The notes beneath the pieces are model-generated. The model saw only the letters and a list, made by a program, of their open reading frames with translations. It had not been told where the DNA came from and did not search any database. Shown here one piece after another: positions 1 through 11,639 of a DNA stretch of 64,000 nt. Numbering within the stretch: the stretch's first letter is position 1; every line of letters starts with the position of its first letter. This DNA is from Hyposmocoma kahamanoa (lineage: Eukaryota > Arthropoda > Insecta > Lepidoptera > Cosmopterigidae). Location of the stretch: NCBI RefSeq assembly GCF_003589595.1, contig NW_020653715.1, positions 206,986-270,985 on the forward strand. Reading direction: 5' to 3'. The translations under genes and the position numbers were made by a program.

Positions 1-800
1 AAAATTTTGTCTGGTGAAGCGATTTAAATTAAGATTTAATTACTTGGATTTATTTAGTTAGTTTAGCGTTTGTTTAATTAATAAGTTGTTGTAATATTTG
101 TATATAAAAGTAGAAGAAAGAATTATTATGAGTGTAATTTAGTGTAAATAACCAATGTAAAGTTATGTGAAAATGGTAAATAGTAAATTGTTTAAGTATG
201 AAGGGAAGCTCATTTATCTCCTATAACATGTAACCACCATATGTAATAGTTACAAAAGAAATGAAGCCAGTCGCAACTAACCGGAAAAACTGTAGAGTAT
301 TCTATAGATAGACTACGGATGCCACACTTGGCAAAGCACGCGTCAAATATTTCACGTTTCTTTTCATTCGTTACATTATCACAAGACCTTGAGTTGCTAA
401 TAATTATAATTTTAGCACCTTAATAGCGCGCTATAAAAATTTAACATTTAGCGCGCTATGCGAATATAGGAGTTAATCTCATATTTAGACATAATATCCA
501 AGGTTCACCACCTACACCAGATCTTTTAATATTCTTTACTTTGCCCATTTTGCATGAACTTACAACGTCCAATAGAGTAGAAACGCTAATTATAGTGTTT
601 TTTAAAAATAAAATCTACTGAAGATGCGCTACAACGTGTTTGTTAATAAGTATAAACACTACAGAATGTCTATAAATGAAGTATATCTAGAATAAACTTA
701 AGAACACTAGTTTTTAGAGTATTAATACACTTTACTGGACATGTATAGAACAATTTTACTAAAAATAGTTTGTTGATCTACAAATGAACTTAAAATAATC
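1..800. other. Unassigned AT-rich sequence
   Basis: No coding frame, repeat or RNA gene recognised. The only local oddity is a short repeated block around 421-462, where gcgcgctat occurs twice about 30 bases apart. Confidence 0.5.
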
Positions 801-804
801 ATCA

Positions 805-1128
805 ATGATCAAAATCGTAACTCTAACATCAATTTTCATTTTAGAAATTTGCAAATTTATGAAAAAGTACCCACAATTTTACACTGAATTGAAAGATGAA
901 CCCCGACGCCACACAACAAGATACGGAAATAATCTCGTAGTACCGGTATCAAAATTGGAATTGCGTAAATCGAGCCCATATACAATGACAATAAAAATAT
1001 ACAACAAACTGCCTGAGCACATAAAACAAGAAAATGAAACAAATATATTCATTAATAACTTAAAAAACATTCTTACTAATAAAAACCACTGTACATTGCA
1101 ACAATATCTAGACGATAAATCTCTGTAG
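805..1128 (+). pseudogene. 3' end of a non-LTR retrotransposon reverse transcriptase ORF (truncated)
   Basis: An open frame whose last ~90 residues resemble the C-terminal tail of insect CR1/Jockey-group reverse transcriptases, downstream of the thumb. Recognisable pieces are FYTELKD, then HTTRYGNNLVVP (the 'YNTRNKNxLVxP' block), then KIYNKLPEHIK (the 'xKLYNKLPxxIK' block) and a short basic tail before the stop. The catalytic palm and the endonuclease are absent, so this is a 5'-truncated copy, the usual product of incomplete reverse transcription. The ATG at 805 is simply the first in frame and probably not a real start. AATAAA signals follow at about 1227 and 1350, fitting an element 3' UTR. 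The block matches the fragment at 3078-3368 in kind, so both may come from related families. The assignment rests on motif memory only. Confidence 0.6.
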
Positions 1129-1899
1129 CGTCGATCTGCCTTATTCCTATATTGCTGTGCCCTGCAGGGTTCATTTATGTTTCCCTATGCTTGATGTGGC
1201 ATCTGCACCTGTGCAGTTAGTAAATTAATAAAATGAAATGGATAAGAAATTGTTATTACCATGTAAACAATTTTTATCATCTAATTAAAATTGTTGTAAC
1301 ACATAAATGTACAATTATTAAGTTGTATATATGTATAATATTAAATAGAACAATAAATTTTGAAATTGATGAGAAATCAAATGACATTATAAAATTCTAA
1401 ATAACTTGACGATTTGAAATGGAATATTGTGAAGCAAATGTTATGAAATGTAAGTTATCAGATCACAATGTAATTTTATTAAAATTTTTTTTAGTACTAC
1501 TAAACCAAAAAAATTAATTTAGAATTATGTAAAACTCTTAGACGCAAGACAAAAAAATAACTTTAATTACTTTCATTACCTACTAAATAAAGATTTACAG
1601 TTAAGATTGGTAAATTAAAATACTATTGATTCAAATGTAAAAATGAGCATTTTAATGGAAGCGATTATGCATCACTATGATAGGGCGTTTCCTCTTTGAA
1701 AAGTTCGTCAAACAAAAGTGAACAAAAATGGCATACTGTTGGAATTGAAAAATCACAAGCAAAGTTAGAAGACATGGAAATGTTACAAGACATAGAACCA
1801 ACTAACGAACGGAAAAGGGAAAATAAAAAATACGAAAGGGTATTTAAAAAAGTGATGTTCACAGCTAAGAAGTTACAGAATCAGAACTGAAGATAGGAA

Positions 1900-3368
1900 T
1901 CAATTGGTATAAATTGAAGAATATGTTTCTGTACTGAGAAAATCTGATATCGGGGTATCACAGGGATCTGTATTGGGCCCTATATTATTCCTAATATATA
2001 TAAATGACTTGCCAAACAGTTTGCCCAAGTGGAACTTTGTAAATTTATTTGCTGATGACACCCATGTCGGGATAAACGATAAGGAAGACGAAGTTATGGG
2101 CACAAAACAATTGATGAAGTAGTTAGCCTATTAGAAAAATGGTCATGGTTATGCTATTGATAATAATTTGAGTCATAAACTCTTATCAATAATGTGTGTA
2201 ATAAAATAACAGGTGGAAATTATGCACTTCTTAAATTAAAGCCATTAATCGATAAAAATACACTGTTGACTGTGTATTATGCATACATTAATTCGATAAT
2301 AAATTACGCTGTGACAATTTGGGGCAACGGCGCCGATATAAAACGCGTTCTGGTGCTACAGAAAAGATCGATAAGAATAATCAGTGGTATCCAAAGAAGA
2401 ATATCCGCAAAAATCTTTATTGTTAAATTGGGGGTCATGACAGTAATATCATTGTTTATCCGCTCACGCGATACATGCAGCCGTAGACGCATACCACACC
2501 TAGAGGTGCCGGTGATAATTTTATACCGATTTATCGGATATCGAAGTTATAACAGGTAAAAGAACTAATACTAATTGCTATTTCGGTAACTACTCTAGCA
2601 AACCATAAAGTTTTTAATGCCTGGGTCTGTCATTTAAAAAAAATAAACAACTTCAAAAATACGTCACGACAATCGTGTGTGTTATTGTTTGGGCTGGTGA
2701 TTTCGGTGTTTATTTATTGAAAACATACCGTAAGTAGCGTTTTGTAAGTTTACCCTGAATATAAATGTTTATAAACTATACTTTAAGGAGTAATTTCATG
2801 GTTAACGTTAGAACCACTCAAACAGAATATTATATTTATCCAAGTACACCAAAAATTTCATTAGTGCTTTTCAATTGCAGATTGGCGGTGTATTACTGCA
2901 TTTTATTTGAGATGTTTTTGTTGGTAGTACGGAGGGTATTTATTTAGCAATGCAGAATAATAATTTTTATTTATAAAAACTTGTATTTAAACTGAATCCT
3001 TTTCTAATTTGCGAAACCAAATAGCCGCCATTTTGCGGTAGGATGAGCGCATCGCGTGAGCGGTTATATTTAACTCCTTGAAGGAAGTACATAAAAAGAA
3101 GAATAACTTAAAAAGAACCAGTGATACACACACTTACAATACTAGAAACAAAGACAAACTGATAGTATCAAAAACGAGATTGAAAAGAACTGATAAGCAA
3201 GGTTACTGTCTAAAGATAAAATTATACAATGAACTACCACCGACTATATCCGAATTAGAATTCAAAACAAAGATAAAAAAAAATTTAATTAAAAATCCAT
3301 TCTATAAAGTTGACGAATATTTTGATCTTATGCATTCAAAAAAATGCTCATTATTTTATGACATTTAA
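1900..3368 (+). pseudogene. Decayed non-LTR reverse transcriptase split by a DNA-element insertion
   Basis: Remnant of a non-LTR retrotransposon ORF2. The palm is readable at about 1945-2090: GVSQGSVLGPILFLIYINDL followed by LFADDTHVG, the catalytic FADD motif B/C region. After frameshifts the thumb follows at 2194-2459 (YINSIINYAVTIWG, a block typical of the CR1/Jockey group). The frame then stops making sense at 2460 and resumes at 3064 with NSLKEVHKKKNN, DTHTYNTRNKDKL and KIKLYNELPP, ending at 3368. Removing 2460-3063 plus one TTAT copy joins the two halves in frame, so the interruption is a later insertion. No endonuclease is seen upstream of about 1900, so the copy is 5' truncated. It cannot encode an active enzyme. 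Confidence 0.75.
2460..3063. mobile_element. 604-bp non-autonomous TIR DNA transposon (TSD TTAT)
   Basis: The segment starts CCGCTCACGCGAT and ends ATCGCGTGAGCGG, a perfect 13-bp terminal inverted repeat, with weaker similarity further in. It is flanked by TTAT at 2456-2459 and 3064-3067; four is the only length above one at which the two flanks agree. It lies inside a reverse transcriptase pseudogene, and excision leaving one TTAT restores a continuous reading frame, which independently confirms both boundaries. No transposase is visible in 604 bp, so it is non-autonomous. A four-base duplication is known for piggyBac and Sola (TTAA) and for some CACTA/Chapaev elements, but the termini fit none of these that I can recall. 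Superfamily left open. Confidence 0.8.
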
Positions 3369-3510
3369 TGTATCTATTAATGATTTATTAATTATGCGAT
3401 TTATTTCATAACAATATAATATATTATATATTAAATGTTAGTAATGAATGAGTTTGATAAGATATTTTGTACTATTGACTTGCTAAATGTTACGAGCTTT
3501 GTGACGTGAC

Positions 3511-3630
3511 AAATAAAGAATTTAAATAGAATTTGAATTGAATTTGAATTGAGTTTGAATTGAATTTGAATTGAATTTGATTTGAATTGACATTGCTATT
3601 GCTATTATGCTATCATGCTATTGCTGACAT
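3511..3630 (+). repeat. Non-LTR 3' tail: TTGAAT-type hexamer repeats, then ATTGCT repeats
   Basis: After an AATAAA at about 3512 the sequence becomes tandem gaatt/tgaattt units to about 3590, then attgct units. Short A/T-rich microsatellite tails in this position are usual for CR1/Jockey-group elements. This is the likely 3' terminus of the reverse transcriptase remnant ending at 3368. Confidence 0.6.
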
Positions 3631-3878
3631 GAATGCAATAAATAATTTGAATTTGAATACGAATAAATATTATAAGAGTAAATCTTAAGAGAGATCACAC
3701 TTAATTAAGTTGGTTGGTATTGAGAAGGTTTTGAAAGTTTGACTTGAGTGAAATAAGTCTATAAGAACAATTTCTTTTTTTGTAAAACTATTTATAGAGA
3801 ACAATTATCTAAACCTATACCATATTAAGACAGTTTATATATATAATAGTTTTGAGGCGTATAAAGTGTGCTCCTTGG

Positions 3879-4274
3879 GCGGAGTGCTGGAAAGAAGATG
3901 ATTACTTGTTTTTTTGGTAAATCGGGACTACGCTACCATACCGTTGAATTATGACATAACTGGTACTACGGAGTAGTCTGCGAACCGTTGTTTACTTTTC
4001 GTGTTACAAAAAGTTAAAGAGCGACGCCCACGCAGCAGGATCGACTAACCAATTTTCGAGTGCCATAAGTGTTGAATTAATTAGTCATCGGTCATACTGG
4101 TTCGACCTTGCACCTTGTGATTTTTACTTAGTCCGTAAAAGTAAGAAAAAACTGAGGGGAATTTATTATACGAACGCAGTGGAGGCAGTAGCAGCCTTCC
4201 AAACTGCTATGGGAGAGGCGCCTAAAGAAGGGTGGACAATAGTTTTATCGCATAAAAAGTGTATTTACAGTTAA
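3879..4274 (+). pseudogene. mariner transposase remnant, C-terminal half
   Basis: Remnant of a Tc1/mariner-superfamily transposase. The N-terminal part (from about 3879) reads KKMITCFFGKSG, matching the block just after the first catalytic Asp in mariners; compare KMVASFFSRSG in the copy at 60.1 kb. From about 4005 a frame is open to the stop at 4272-4274: it includes SDAHAAG (equivalent of the DNARPHAA block with the second Asp) and YWFDLAPCDFYL (the YSPDLAPCDFFLF block with the third Asp), then KKLRG and the EAVAAFQTAM tail. The spacing between these two Asps is 31, three short of DD34D, because residues are missing after the second Asp. The first-Asp region is absent. Neither terminal inverted repeat matches that of the 60.1-kb mariner. 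Dead copy. Confidence 0.75.
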
Positions 4275-4275
4275 C

Positions 4276-4327
4276 ATTTTATTGTTTTTTTTTGAGTATT
4301 TTCCACTACTCAAAAAAACAATAAAAT
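4276..4327. repeat. Inverted repeat hairpin abutting the mariner remnant
   Basis: Left arm 4276-4298 and right arm 4307-4327 are complementary apart from two extra T in the left arm; loop of 8 nt. It begins two bases after the transposase stop codon, so it may be a rearranged element terminus. Confidence 0.7.
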
Positions 4328-4329
4328 TA

Positions 4330-5735
4330 TGTGCATCTCATATCTGGTTCACCCAGGTACTTGTATCGTGCCAGATATGTGTTATTGTCCTCATGCGTAC
4401 CTATTGGTAGTTTTGACCGGATGTACATTTTGTAGGTCGTGTTTCCTTTGTGACGAAGACAACTATTAATGAGTACTGTAACTTGTAAGGCAAATAACTT
4501 GTACAACAAGGACCTTCTCGAACCTCGAAATAACAATCGCGCAATTAAAAGTGCACAGTATACGGCCTCGTGTAGGAATTCCCAGTTCCAGTGTTATTTG
4601 CATAACATTCGTCGATTACGCAAATAAGCAATTTCAAAACGTAATCAAACAACCGTATCTCATGCATAACCTTTCAACAGACATTCTTCGAAAAAATAAG
4701 TCGCGTAACAAGCAATCTGTAGCCATTTTCTCTGACGAGTGGTAGGTCACGGGGCGGCAGCGCGGGAGGAGGGGGAGCCTTTGATGTTATCTCCTCGCCT
4801 CGGAATCGCCTTAATCCAACTTTAGATTCACCTTTATTGTTACTTAACAACTTCTAATCCTCGATTTCCTTCACCTCTGATAACAGAGTCGACATTTGCA
4901 TAATTTATACTTATTTGCCGAATTTTACTTTTTGTGCAGATTAGAGACAAGTTGGTCGTGCGTTTCATGAATAGTTTATAAGTAGGTACATAATAATAGA
5001 GAGAGCTACAATACCGGGGGGCTTCCAAGAGCCTATAAGGGACTAAATCCATGCAATTAAGTTTACGTGGTAAAACTGAATTGTTGACATTCGTATCATG
5101 AGCTACAGAAAGTTAAACGGAAGTTACACGGCAATATTATTAGTTTTGCCTTTTGAACATTCATTATAATCTGGCCTGCTAATGCTACGCCTTTAAAAGA
5201 GTTGGAAAAGAAAGTGACGAAGATTAGAGGCGCCACCAGTGACCAGAACTGGTACTAAGTGCGACAGCAGCGCCATCGTGCGACAGAGGTTGTTCTCGCT
5301 CCAACGTTTCAAGTGGTGAGCGAACTGGACAAAAAGCGCCTGCAGCGCGGGAAACGAACTTGTTGTTCTTTGTTTGTTCGATTTAAATATTGCTAAGATA
5401 TCTCGTTCTAAATTTGTAAACGGCCAATTACACACTTATTTGTAAAGTATACTAATTAGTTCATAGCGTTGTAAAGATAGAAGCTTATTCGTTAAATAAA
5501 TTTTGTTCAATACTTAACCTTTGTGGAATTTCAGGTAGCATAATTTTCCTGTCACAGGTGGATGACACCGACTAGGAAGTCCCAACCTTGTGTAAAAACA
5601 ATTTAATAAAACGAAATAAACTTTTTTAATTTTTTTTTTTCATAATTGAAATAGTTAACAAAAGATAGCTACATGAACCTGGGAGCTTTCAAGAAGCATA
5701 ACTGATTGTGTTCGAGAAGGGAAATATTATGTTTT
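4330..5735. other. Unassigned sequence with a short GC-rich stretch
   Basis: Nothing coding is recognised. A G-rich stretch (about 4745-4785) stands out from the AT-rich surroundings. Small open frames here have no recognisable motif. Confidence 0.4.
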
Positions 5736-5998
5736 CTGAAATAACCTTACCCATTTCTACCGCCAAGCAGTAATGTCAGCATTACTGTGTTTCGGTTTTG
5801 AAGAGTAAGGGTGCTGGTGAAATTACAGACACAGGGGACTTGTCAACTTATGTCTCAGGGTGACGGGCGCAGTGGCAGTGCCCCTCAGATCTTTGCAATT
5901 TAAAGCTCTGAGTGGTACTGTAACTGTTATGTACAGGCGTGTAGCTTACCATCAGGCGTGCGACCTGTTCGTCCCGTCACTTGACGACAAAAAAAATG
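5736..5998 (+). repeat. Interspersed repeat 'B' (retroposon-like), full copy
   Basis: Shares long blocks with 46000-46199 (opposite strand), for example tgtctcagggtgacgggcg and the accgccaagcagtaatgtc block, and its latter half with 27000-27095 (aaagctctgagtggtactg, then caggcgtgtagcttacc). It ends in cccgtcacttgacgac plus a run of eight A. An A-rich tail fits retroposition. No A/B box was found, and no coding frame. Confidence 0.7.
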
Positions 5999-5999
5999 A

Positions 6000-6844
6000 T
6001 TACACAGAATACATTGTTTCATTTGCCATATTTTACAATTTGCAGAGAGACAAAATTACATGAAATGTCTTTTCATAAGATTTGCTTTACAATTTACGTT
6101 GATTAAATAAAATTTAATAAGAAAGTAAAGATTTAAGATACTGAAAATGTAATAAAACTTATCAAAACGAAGGCATGTCAAAACTGTGACTAATAACCCG
6201 CCAATTTCCAAAAAAAAGTTAAGTCACTAATTAACTTTTTGAATTATTTATTTTGACAACTGAGCCGTTCAGTTGCACGTCACATGACACGTTGTAATAC
6301 GATTTTACTACGAGAAAACAGGTAAATATAAGGCTTGGATTGAATTTTCGACGTAAACTGCATGAAAACTAACTTGTTGAAAAGTCATAGTATGAGTTTG
6401 ACAAACAATCCAACTGAAAGGGTCAATCAGAATTGCCATAACAGGCCCCCAGACCTAGTTAGTAGTACGGAATCGAGTCTGTCACAAAATTTAACAATAT
6501 TAGTCTTCATTTGATATCAGAAGTGTTCCTTTGTTTGCATTAAACAAACTAAACAAAAACTTACACAGTCACCTGCTCACTGGCATCAGTGTGTGTCCGT
6601 AATTGTGAGAATTAAAAATAATATTGCCTATAGTATTACTTAGTTTGCATTTAATTATGGTGCACGAATATGCTTGCTCCAGGTTCACACACAAAAAATG
6701 GCTATAAAATAAACGAAAGTATTTTGAAGTTCTTTTTTGTTATTCTTATTTTTTGAACTTTTTATAATTATTTGTGAGAAGAGCGAAAATAGAACCAGTG
6801 ACTGTACTTCGCGTAATTTAAAACAAGAGGTTAAATTTATGCTT
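6000..6844. other. Unassigned AT-rich sequence
   Basis: No gene, repeat or RNA motif recognised on either strand. Confidence 0.4.
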
Positions 6845-6960
6845 CATTCTTTAGTCATTTGTTATCTCCTCGCATTGTTTTAGAAAAGCAATATATGCGC
6901 ATACCTTGGTGGGAACGGGGATTGCCCGACGCGAACTCATGCTCGTCCGGCTATGCCTTA
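6845..6960 (-). repeat. Interspersed repeat 'C', short reverse copy
   Basis: The reverse complement reads gcaatccccgttcccac followed by an aaggtatgcgcatat spacer and attgcttttctaaaac. This aligns with 24505-24570 and 46620-46680. Only about 110 bp of the family is recognisable here. Confidence 0.55.
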
Positions 6961-7164
6961 CTTCCCAACTCTGCGATAATGTACTTATTGGAATACTAAT
7001 CATCGTTGTGACTATTTTACATTGTCGCCTCTCCCTTAGCCTAAAAGACATTGTTTTTAAATGAGAGAAACGGCAATGACACAGTCGGCCGAGGACGGGA
7101 TTTCAGGTTCAAAAATCGGCGAACGATATGTGTCGTTTCGAGCAGCACCACTCTGCTTTTTTAT

Positions 7165-7169
7165 TATTG

Positions 7170-7200
<31 letters not shown>

Positions 7201-7202
7201 TT
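7165..7202. repeat. (TATT)n microsatellite
   Basis: About eight tandem tatt units. Confidence 0.9.
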
Positions 7203-7889
7203 CAATTATAAATGGTGTAACCTGACGGTATTCATTAACCATAGCGTTACGCCAATTTAATTTTAACAAAATAAAAATACAGATAAAACAAAAGAAAAAT
7301 TAACAAAAATTAAAATTAAAAACAAGTAAAAATCTTAAACAAAACATATTACTAATCTAAACTTAAATTAAATAACGTTTTAATTAAGTTATGTAAAAAA
7401 TATTTTATATTGTATAATTATATCAACATTGATACGTTGTCTGTCATGTTGTTAGCGCCTTTTTGGTGTTTGTTTTATATTGCGCTTGCTTATTATTGCG
7501 GTGATTTCAGTAAATGTTTCGAAACGCTTTTAGATTTAAATATTTTATATTGCGTTTCGTTATTCGCAGCCCGAATAACAAACATATAAATAATTAAACT
7601 TTGAATTGGTTTCTTGGCGTCTAAAACAATTAATTGCGATAAACTTACTTCAATTCTTGGAAAACTAATTTAACGCCATCTCTATTGCTCATATTGATGG
7701 TTAAAATTTTGATGAAAATAACATAATTCACCTAATTTTACAAACTAAGTTGGGGATAACATTAAACCAAATTGGTGTTGACACTAAAATGGCCGATTAT
7801 AGCTTATTGCTTATAACTTAACGTTCAAGTCTCCGAAATCTGAATCCGAAGTAACAAACTTTAACAATTGATCTTGTTTCTATACAGTA

Positions 7890-7985
7890 TGTATTATCCA
7901 TTAATACTACACCGCTGGGCACAGGCCTCCTATAAGGCGAGTCACGGCCTCACGCGGGTTGGGTTGAGGAAGAATTGACGTTCTC
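7890..7985 (-). repeat. RTE-type retroelement or SINE 3' end
   Basis: The reverse complement contains ataggaggcctgtgcccagc and ggtgtagtattaatgg. The 'ggaggcctgtgcccagcagtggga' block is a very common lepidopteran RTE/SINE 3' end, also present here at 22885 (+) and 23135 (-). No coding part remains. Confidence 0.55.
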
Positions 7986-8154
7986 CGATATCACTTACTA
8001 GTACTCAGGTAAATTTATTACTTGATAATATTTTTTATATCACATTTCAAATACAAATGTGTGGAAATTTTCATTATATTTGTGAAAATTGTAATTGCTT
8101 TCCACAAAATGTCTATTGAAATACGTATTAAGGATACGAACTATTATTAGCCCG

Positions 8155-8330
8155 GCCGAACCCCTTTAAGGAGAGGGCTTAAAGTCCACGACGCCAGCCC
8201 GATGTAAGCTGGGGGACTCGGCACGTATACCATAAATTACACATAAGTAATTATTATTCGAGGTCGGGCGAGGGCGGCGCTACGCGAACGCGTCCTCGCC
8301 GTTACCTAGTTACTTAAAGCTAGATCACGC
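8155..8330. repeat. GC-rich repeat-like block, unassigned
   Basis: A composition island in AT-rich DNA (cccggccgaacccc, cgaggtcgggcgagggcgg, cgcgaacgcgtcctcgcc). It is built like the GC-rich 3' region of some non-LTR elements, probably read on the minus strand, but I cannot name a family. The downstream open frame to 8722 has no ATG start at its first codon and no recognisable domain. Confidence 0.25.
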
Positions 8331-8724
8331 AATGATCTGGTAATACATATTATTTGAACGGCAGTCACTCAGCAGGAGACCGGTTGCTTCTCAATAACAA
8401 ACAAAGAGTAAAGAAATATGTTATGAATCAAGGGGAAATGCAAAAATACGCATCAGTAATAATATTCCAGTTGGTATCCAATTTTTGCCATTTATGTGCT
8501 TGGGTGTTCCGGGAAGTGCCTCAGAGTGAATTTCCTCGCTCTGGTACTTATAGTACCTACGGAGATTTATCTACTTTTGAGACTAGGCAATTGGTGTGGT
8601 TGTGTGGCACGTTATTATCATTATTATTATTGTTTGTTCTTGTCGAGTCATTGACAAAAACCAACAAAAAACCAGTGTTATATTACTTAAGCCCAGTAAG
8701 CAGCCACCGCTATGGGGCATAGCG

Positions 8725-10364
8725 TTTTATTTTAAAAACGTATACAGTTCCCAGTTCGCCTTGTAGCGGCGTTATCATTGGCATTTGATTTCCTGACAAA
8801 AGTCAAGCCGGTTTAGAAATCAAGAGAAGAATAAACACAATTACAATGGTAAAATATCTGGAACTACTGATAAATAGTTTAGAGAATTACCACAGAAGTG
8901 GCAAAATATATATTATTATGTTATTGTACAACACATAATTTTCACGTGGTTCAGTTGTTTACGTAGTTGTCTTTAATCTGTAGCCGTAACGTTTACAAGG
9001 CAACGACGTTTTAATGATAACTAAAAATATTCTGATATAGGAAACCGAGAATGAAGACTAGCAGGCCTTACATTGCAGCTTTACTGCTTATTGGTGCTAC
9101 TAGCCGTGGACTTTCATGAAATTATAATTATGGGATCGTGATGTGCCTCTTAAAAGATCCTTTTACAAATAGTACGTTTTAAAATTAAATTTTAAAACGA
9201 AGCAAATTATTAGGATTTAAAAAAAAATTTTTTTAAACAAAAGTATTGCATATCGAGTTCTTAGGTTTTCGCGATTGTTACACATAGGAAATGAAACTAT
9301 TTTTCCAGATTTAAATCGCGTATATAATTTGTTTTTTCAAACAAACCGACGTTTCGGGCCCTTTACAGGTCCCATGGTCACGGCTGACTGAGGTGGTACA
9401 AATGAATATTGTTGAAAAAAGAGATGATATATCTAGCCGAAATCTTCGAAATATACGTGAAAGTGTTACTTATTCGATTTATTGGGTGATTGCTTTAGAA
9501 TTTTAACCAAACAGATTTGTTTATTTTTTGTCAAAATGGATTGGAACAGACTGTAGTGCTGCCTGCGATCCCGACCGACTGCGATCCCACCCTGAATAAA
9601 TTTTACATTATTTTATAACTGAATTTTCTTATAAAAATTATAGCTTGTTTCGACTGAATAAAAGACAACCTAGTTAAAGTTAGTTCTTCGAGGGGACACC
9701 TGCTCTGGCGTTGTAACAAAGATTTTATTAAGCATGACAAATAAAAACATTTCGTACAAACAAGTTTTGAGAATCCCGCAGTAAATCCAAGAATATTACC
9801 CCAGGTTATTACAACGAAATTGCCAATAATATACACCGTAACTGCAGCCACAAAAATAATCATTATTATTAATTAAACGAGAAGGAAACCCCGATAGCGC
9901 AAAAATGTGTATTCCACAAGGAAAATGTTCCCGAGACATTTTCTAGGAAAGAAGTCATTGTTAGTTTTCACTCTTTTACTTGTGTCTATATGAATATACA
10001 AAAATGAATGTATATATATTTGTGTACTCACCTGTTGTTATCGCTAACTTTCATGAGTTAGCGTGTCCACATCCACAAGTTTCTAAAGTATTAAATCCCA
10101 CTGCTCAATACGGACTTCAGACGTTTTCAATGGCGTAGCAACACGTGTCGGGTACAGGTAATAGTCTATAAAACTATTATATATCCACTTTTTAGATTTC
10201 GCAATTATTACACATTGAAAACGAAACTATTTGTTTGTGTCTAAATGGCGTATTGTTAGTCTAAATAATAAAAACGTTTCGCTCCTTTACTTTGATTAAG
10301 ATCCCAAAGCAATATTGTCATTTTCAAAACTACTGTATTTACATTATCAGTGTCATATATCAGC
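8725..10364. other. Unassigned sequence with one small palindrome
   Basis: No gene recognised. At 9175-9199 a 25-nt palindrome with 12-bp arms and one central base (cgttttaaaatt / aattttaaaacg) is the only structural feature seen. Confidence 0.4.
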
Positions 10365-10640
10365 GGCGGCAGTTCAGTGAGAGACAGTTGCTTTTCAATT
10401 CAGAGGTCATCGATTCAAATCTCTGTGACAGCATGTGCGGACTTTAATTTCTTAAGTTACGAACATTTTGTGAACGTTTAGTAGCCATACTACTTGCTAA
10501 CGGTGTAGTGGGAGACGGTTCACAACTCTTGGAAATAGTATCAAGTCTCCAAGTCGCATCTAATGGTGGACTATGACCTAAACCGTCTTTTTAGAGGAGA
10601 CTCGTACCGGGAGACATCATCGATCCCAAGATGTATTGCA
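10365..10640 (+). repeat. tRNA-derived SINE, second family, decayed
   Basis: A pol III-like head: A-box-like ggcagttcagtgagagac (about 10374-10391) and B-box-like atcgattcaaatc (about 10411-10423). The downstream body cttaagttacgaacatttt matches ctaagttgcgtacatttg in the copy at 56935-57118 (minus) and gtattacgtacatttg at 63045 (plus). The far end (gaggagactcgtaccgg) may be a decayed RTE-like tail. Confidence 0.5.
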
Positions 10641-10811
10641 TAGCACCTTGCAATAAGTATATTTATTAAATAAAAAATAAACCAAACATTATTAAGGTTG
10701 TTGAATGTCAAGAAGTTTCACCACCACGACATTCAATTATTTTTTGTGAAATTAGTCCACTAGTTTGTTACAATGATTAATACAGAGATGGAATATTTAG
10801 AAAAAACTCTT

Positions 10812-10885
10812 CGATCAGGCTGGATTCGAACCAGCGTCTCCTAGCAAAACGTGACAAACGCTATGCCAACTAAGCCTTATGCTTC
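10812..10885 (-). repeat. tRNA-like SINE head, minus strand
   Basis: On the minus strand, gcttagttggcatagcg resembles a D arm/A box, and gctggttcgaatccagc is a perfect five-base-pair T arm with a B box. The presumptive acceptor ends do not pair, so this is a tRNA-derived SINE or dead tRNA rather than a functional tRNA gene. Confidence 0.55.
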
Positions 10886-10906
10886 CTTCTTCTGGTTCGC
10901 TAGTTC

Positions 10907-10985
10907 GTTCCGTTGCTCAATTGGCATAGCATCTGGCGCGGTTTGTTAGCTTGTCTGGCCGTGGGGAATATCCTGACGTTCAATC
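10907..10985 (+). repeat. tRNA-like SINE head, plus strand (head-to-head with the previous one)
   Basis: gctcaattggcatagcatctg matches the A-box region of the minus-strand copy at 10812-10885. The B box (ctggccgtggggaatatcc) has decayed. The two heads face each other about 25 bp apart. Confidence 0.45.
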
Positions 10986-11639
10986 AACTTAATTACAATT
11001 ATTAAAGCGACATCTGTAGCTATTAAATCATTTAATCACGATTATTATCGTTTTCAAATGTTATTAAAAGCAGCATGAAAGTTTAAAAGGCTATACCAAC
11101 AAACCAAACACACGAAACATTAAAGACAGGTCAACGGGGAGCAACAAAAGAACGCGGTAATAATATTAACCAACGAGCAAAGCACCGGAACTCAAAACAA
11201 ATGGCAAGAACTTTTGAGAACTCAATACAGTGTCTTCTGTTCTCTTGTCTACTCTTTGTAAACGTCCAAAAATTGTAAACGTGATGTCATCTTGTAAATA
11301 AATACGCTAATAAACGAAGATTATTTAGTTGTTATTGGTTCCAAGAACGATGCCAGCCCATCTGATCTGAAATACCAAGTAAAGGAGTCAACCTCATGGA
11401 ATTTTAAAAATACGTGCAACTTTATTACTTCTAAGTCTTTTTTATGAAATCCACTAATCACTACAAAATATGTCAAATTGTATTAAATCTAAAAAATACT
11501 ACTAATACTGGTAAATATGGAATATCCAAAAAAGTATCAAAGTATGCGTGTGATAGTTTTTCTGCTGTTTAAGCTATACTACGAGTCTATGCATTAAAGA
11601 AGAGTAATTACCAAAATAGTTAAAGAACAACTGTAACAA

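Noticed and set aside
7165..7202. Tandem array as a CRISPR-like repeat
   Set aside because: Simple 4-bp microsatellite without spacers, in a eukaryotic genome.
8354..8722. 122-codon open frame with a hydrophobic segment
   Set aside because: The first codon is TTG, no domain is recognised, and the hydrophobic part is a TTA/ATT low-complexity run.
10812..10885. Functional tRNA gene on the minus strand
   Set aside because: The T arm is perfect but the acceptor arms do not pair; a related decayed copy lies next to it, so a SINE origin is more likely.
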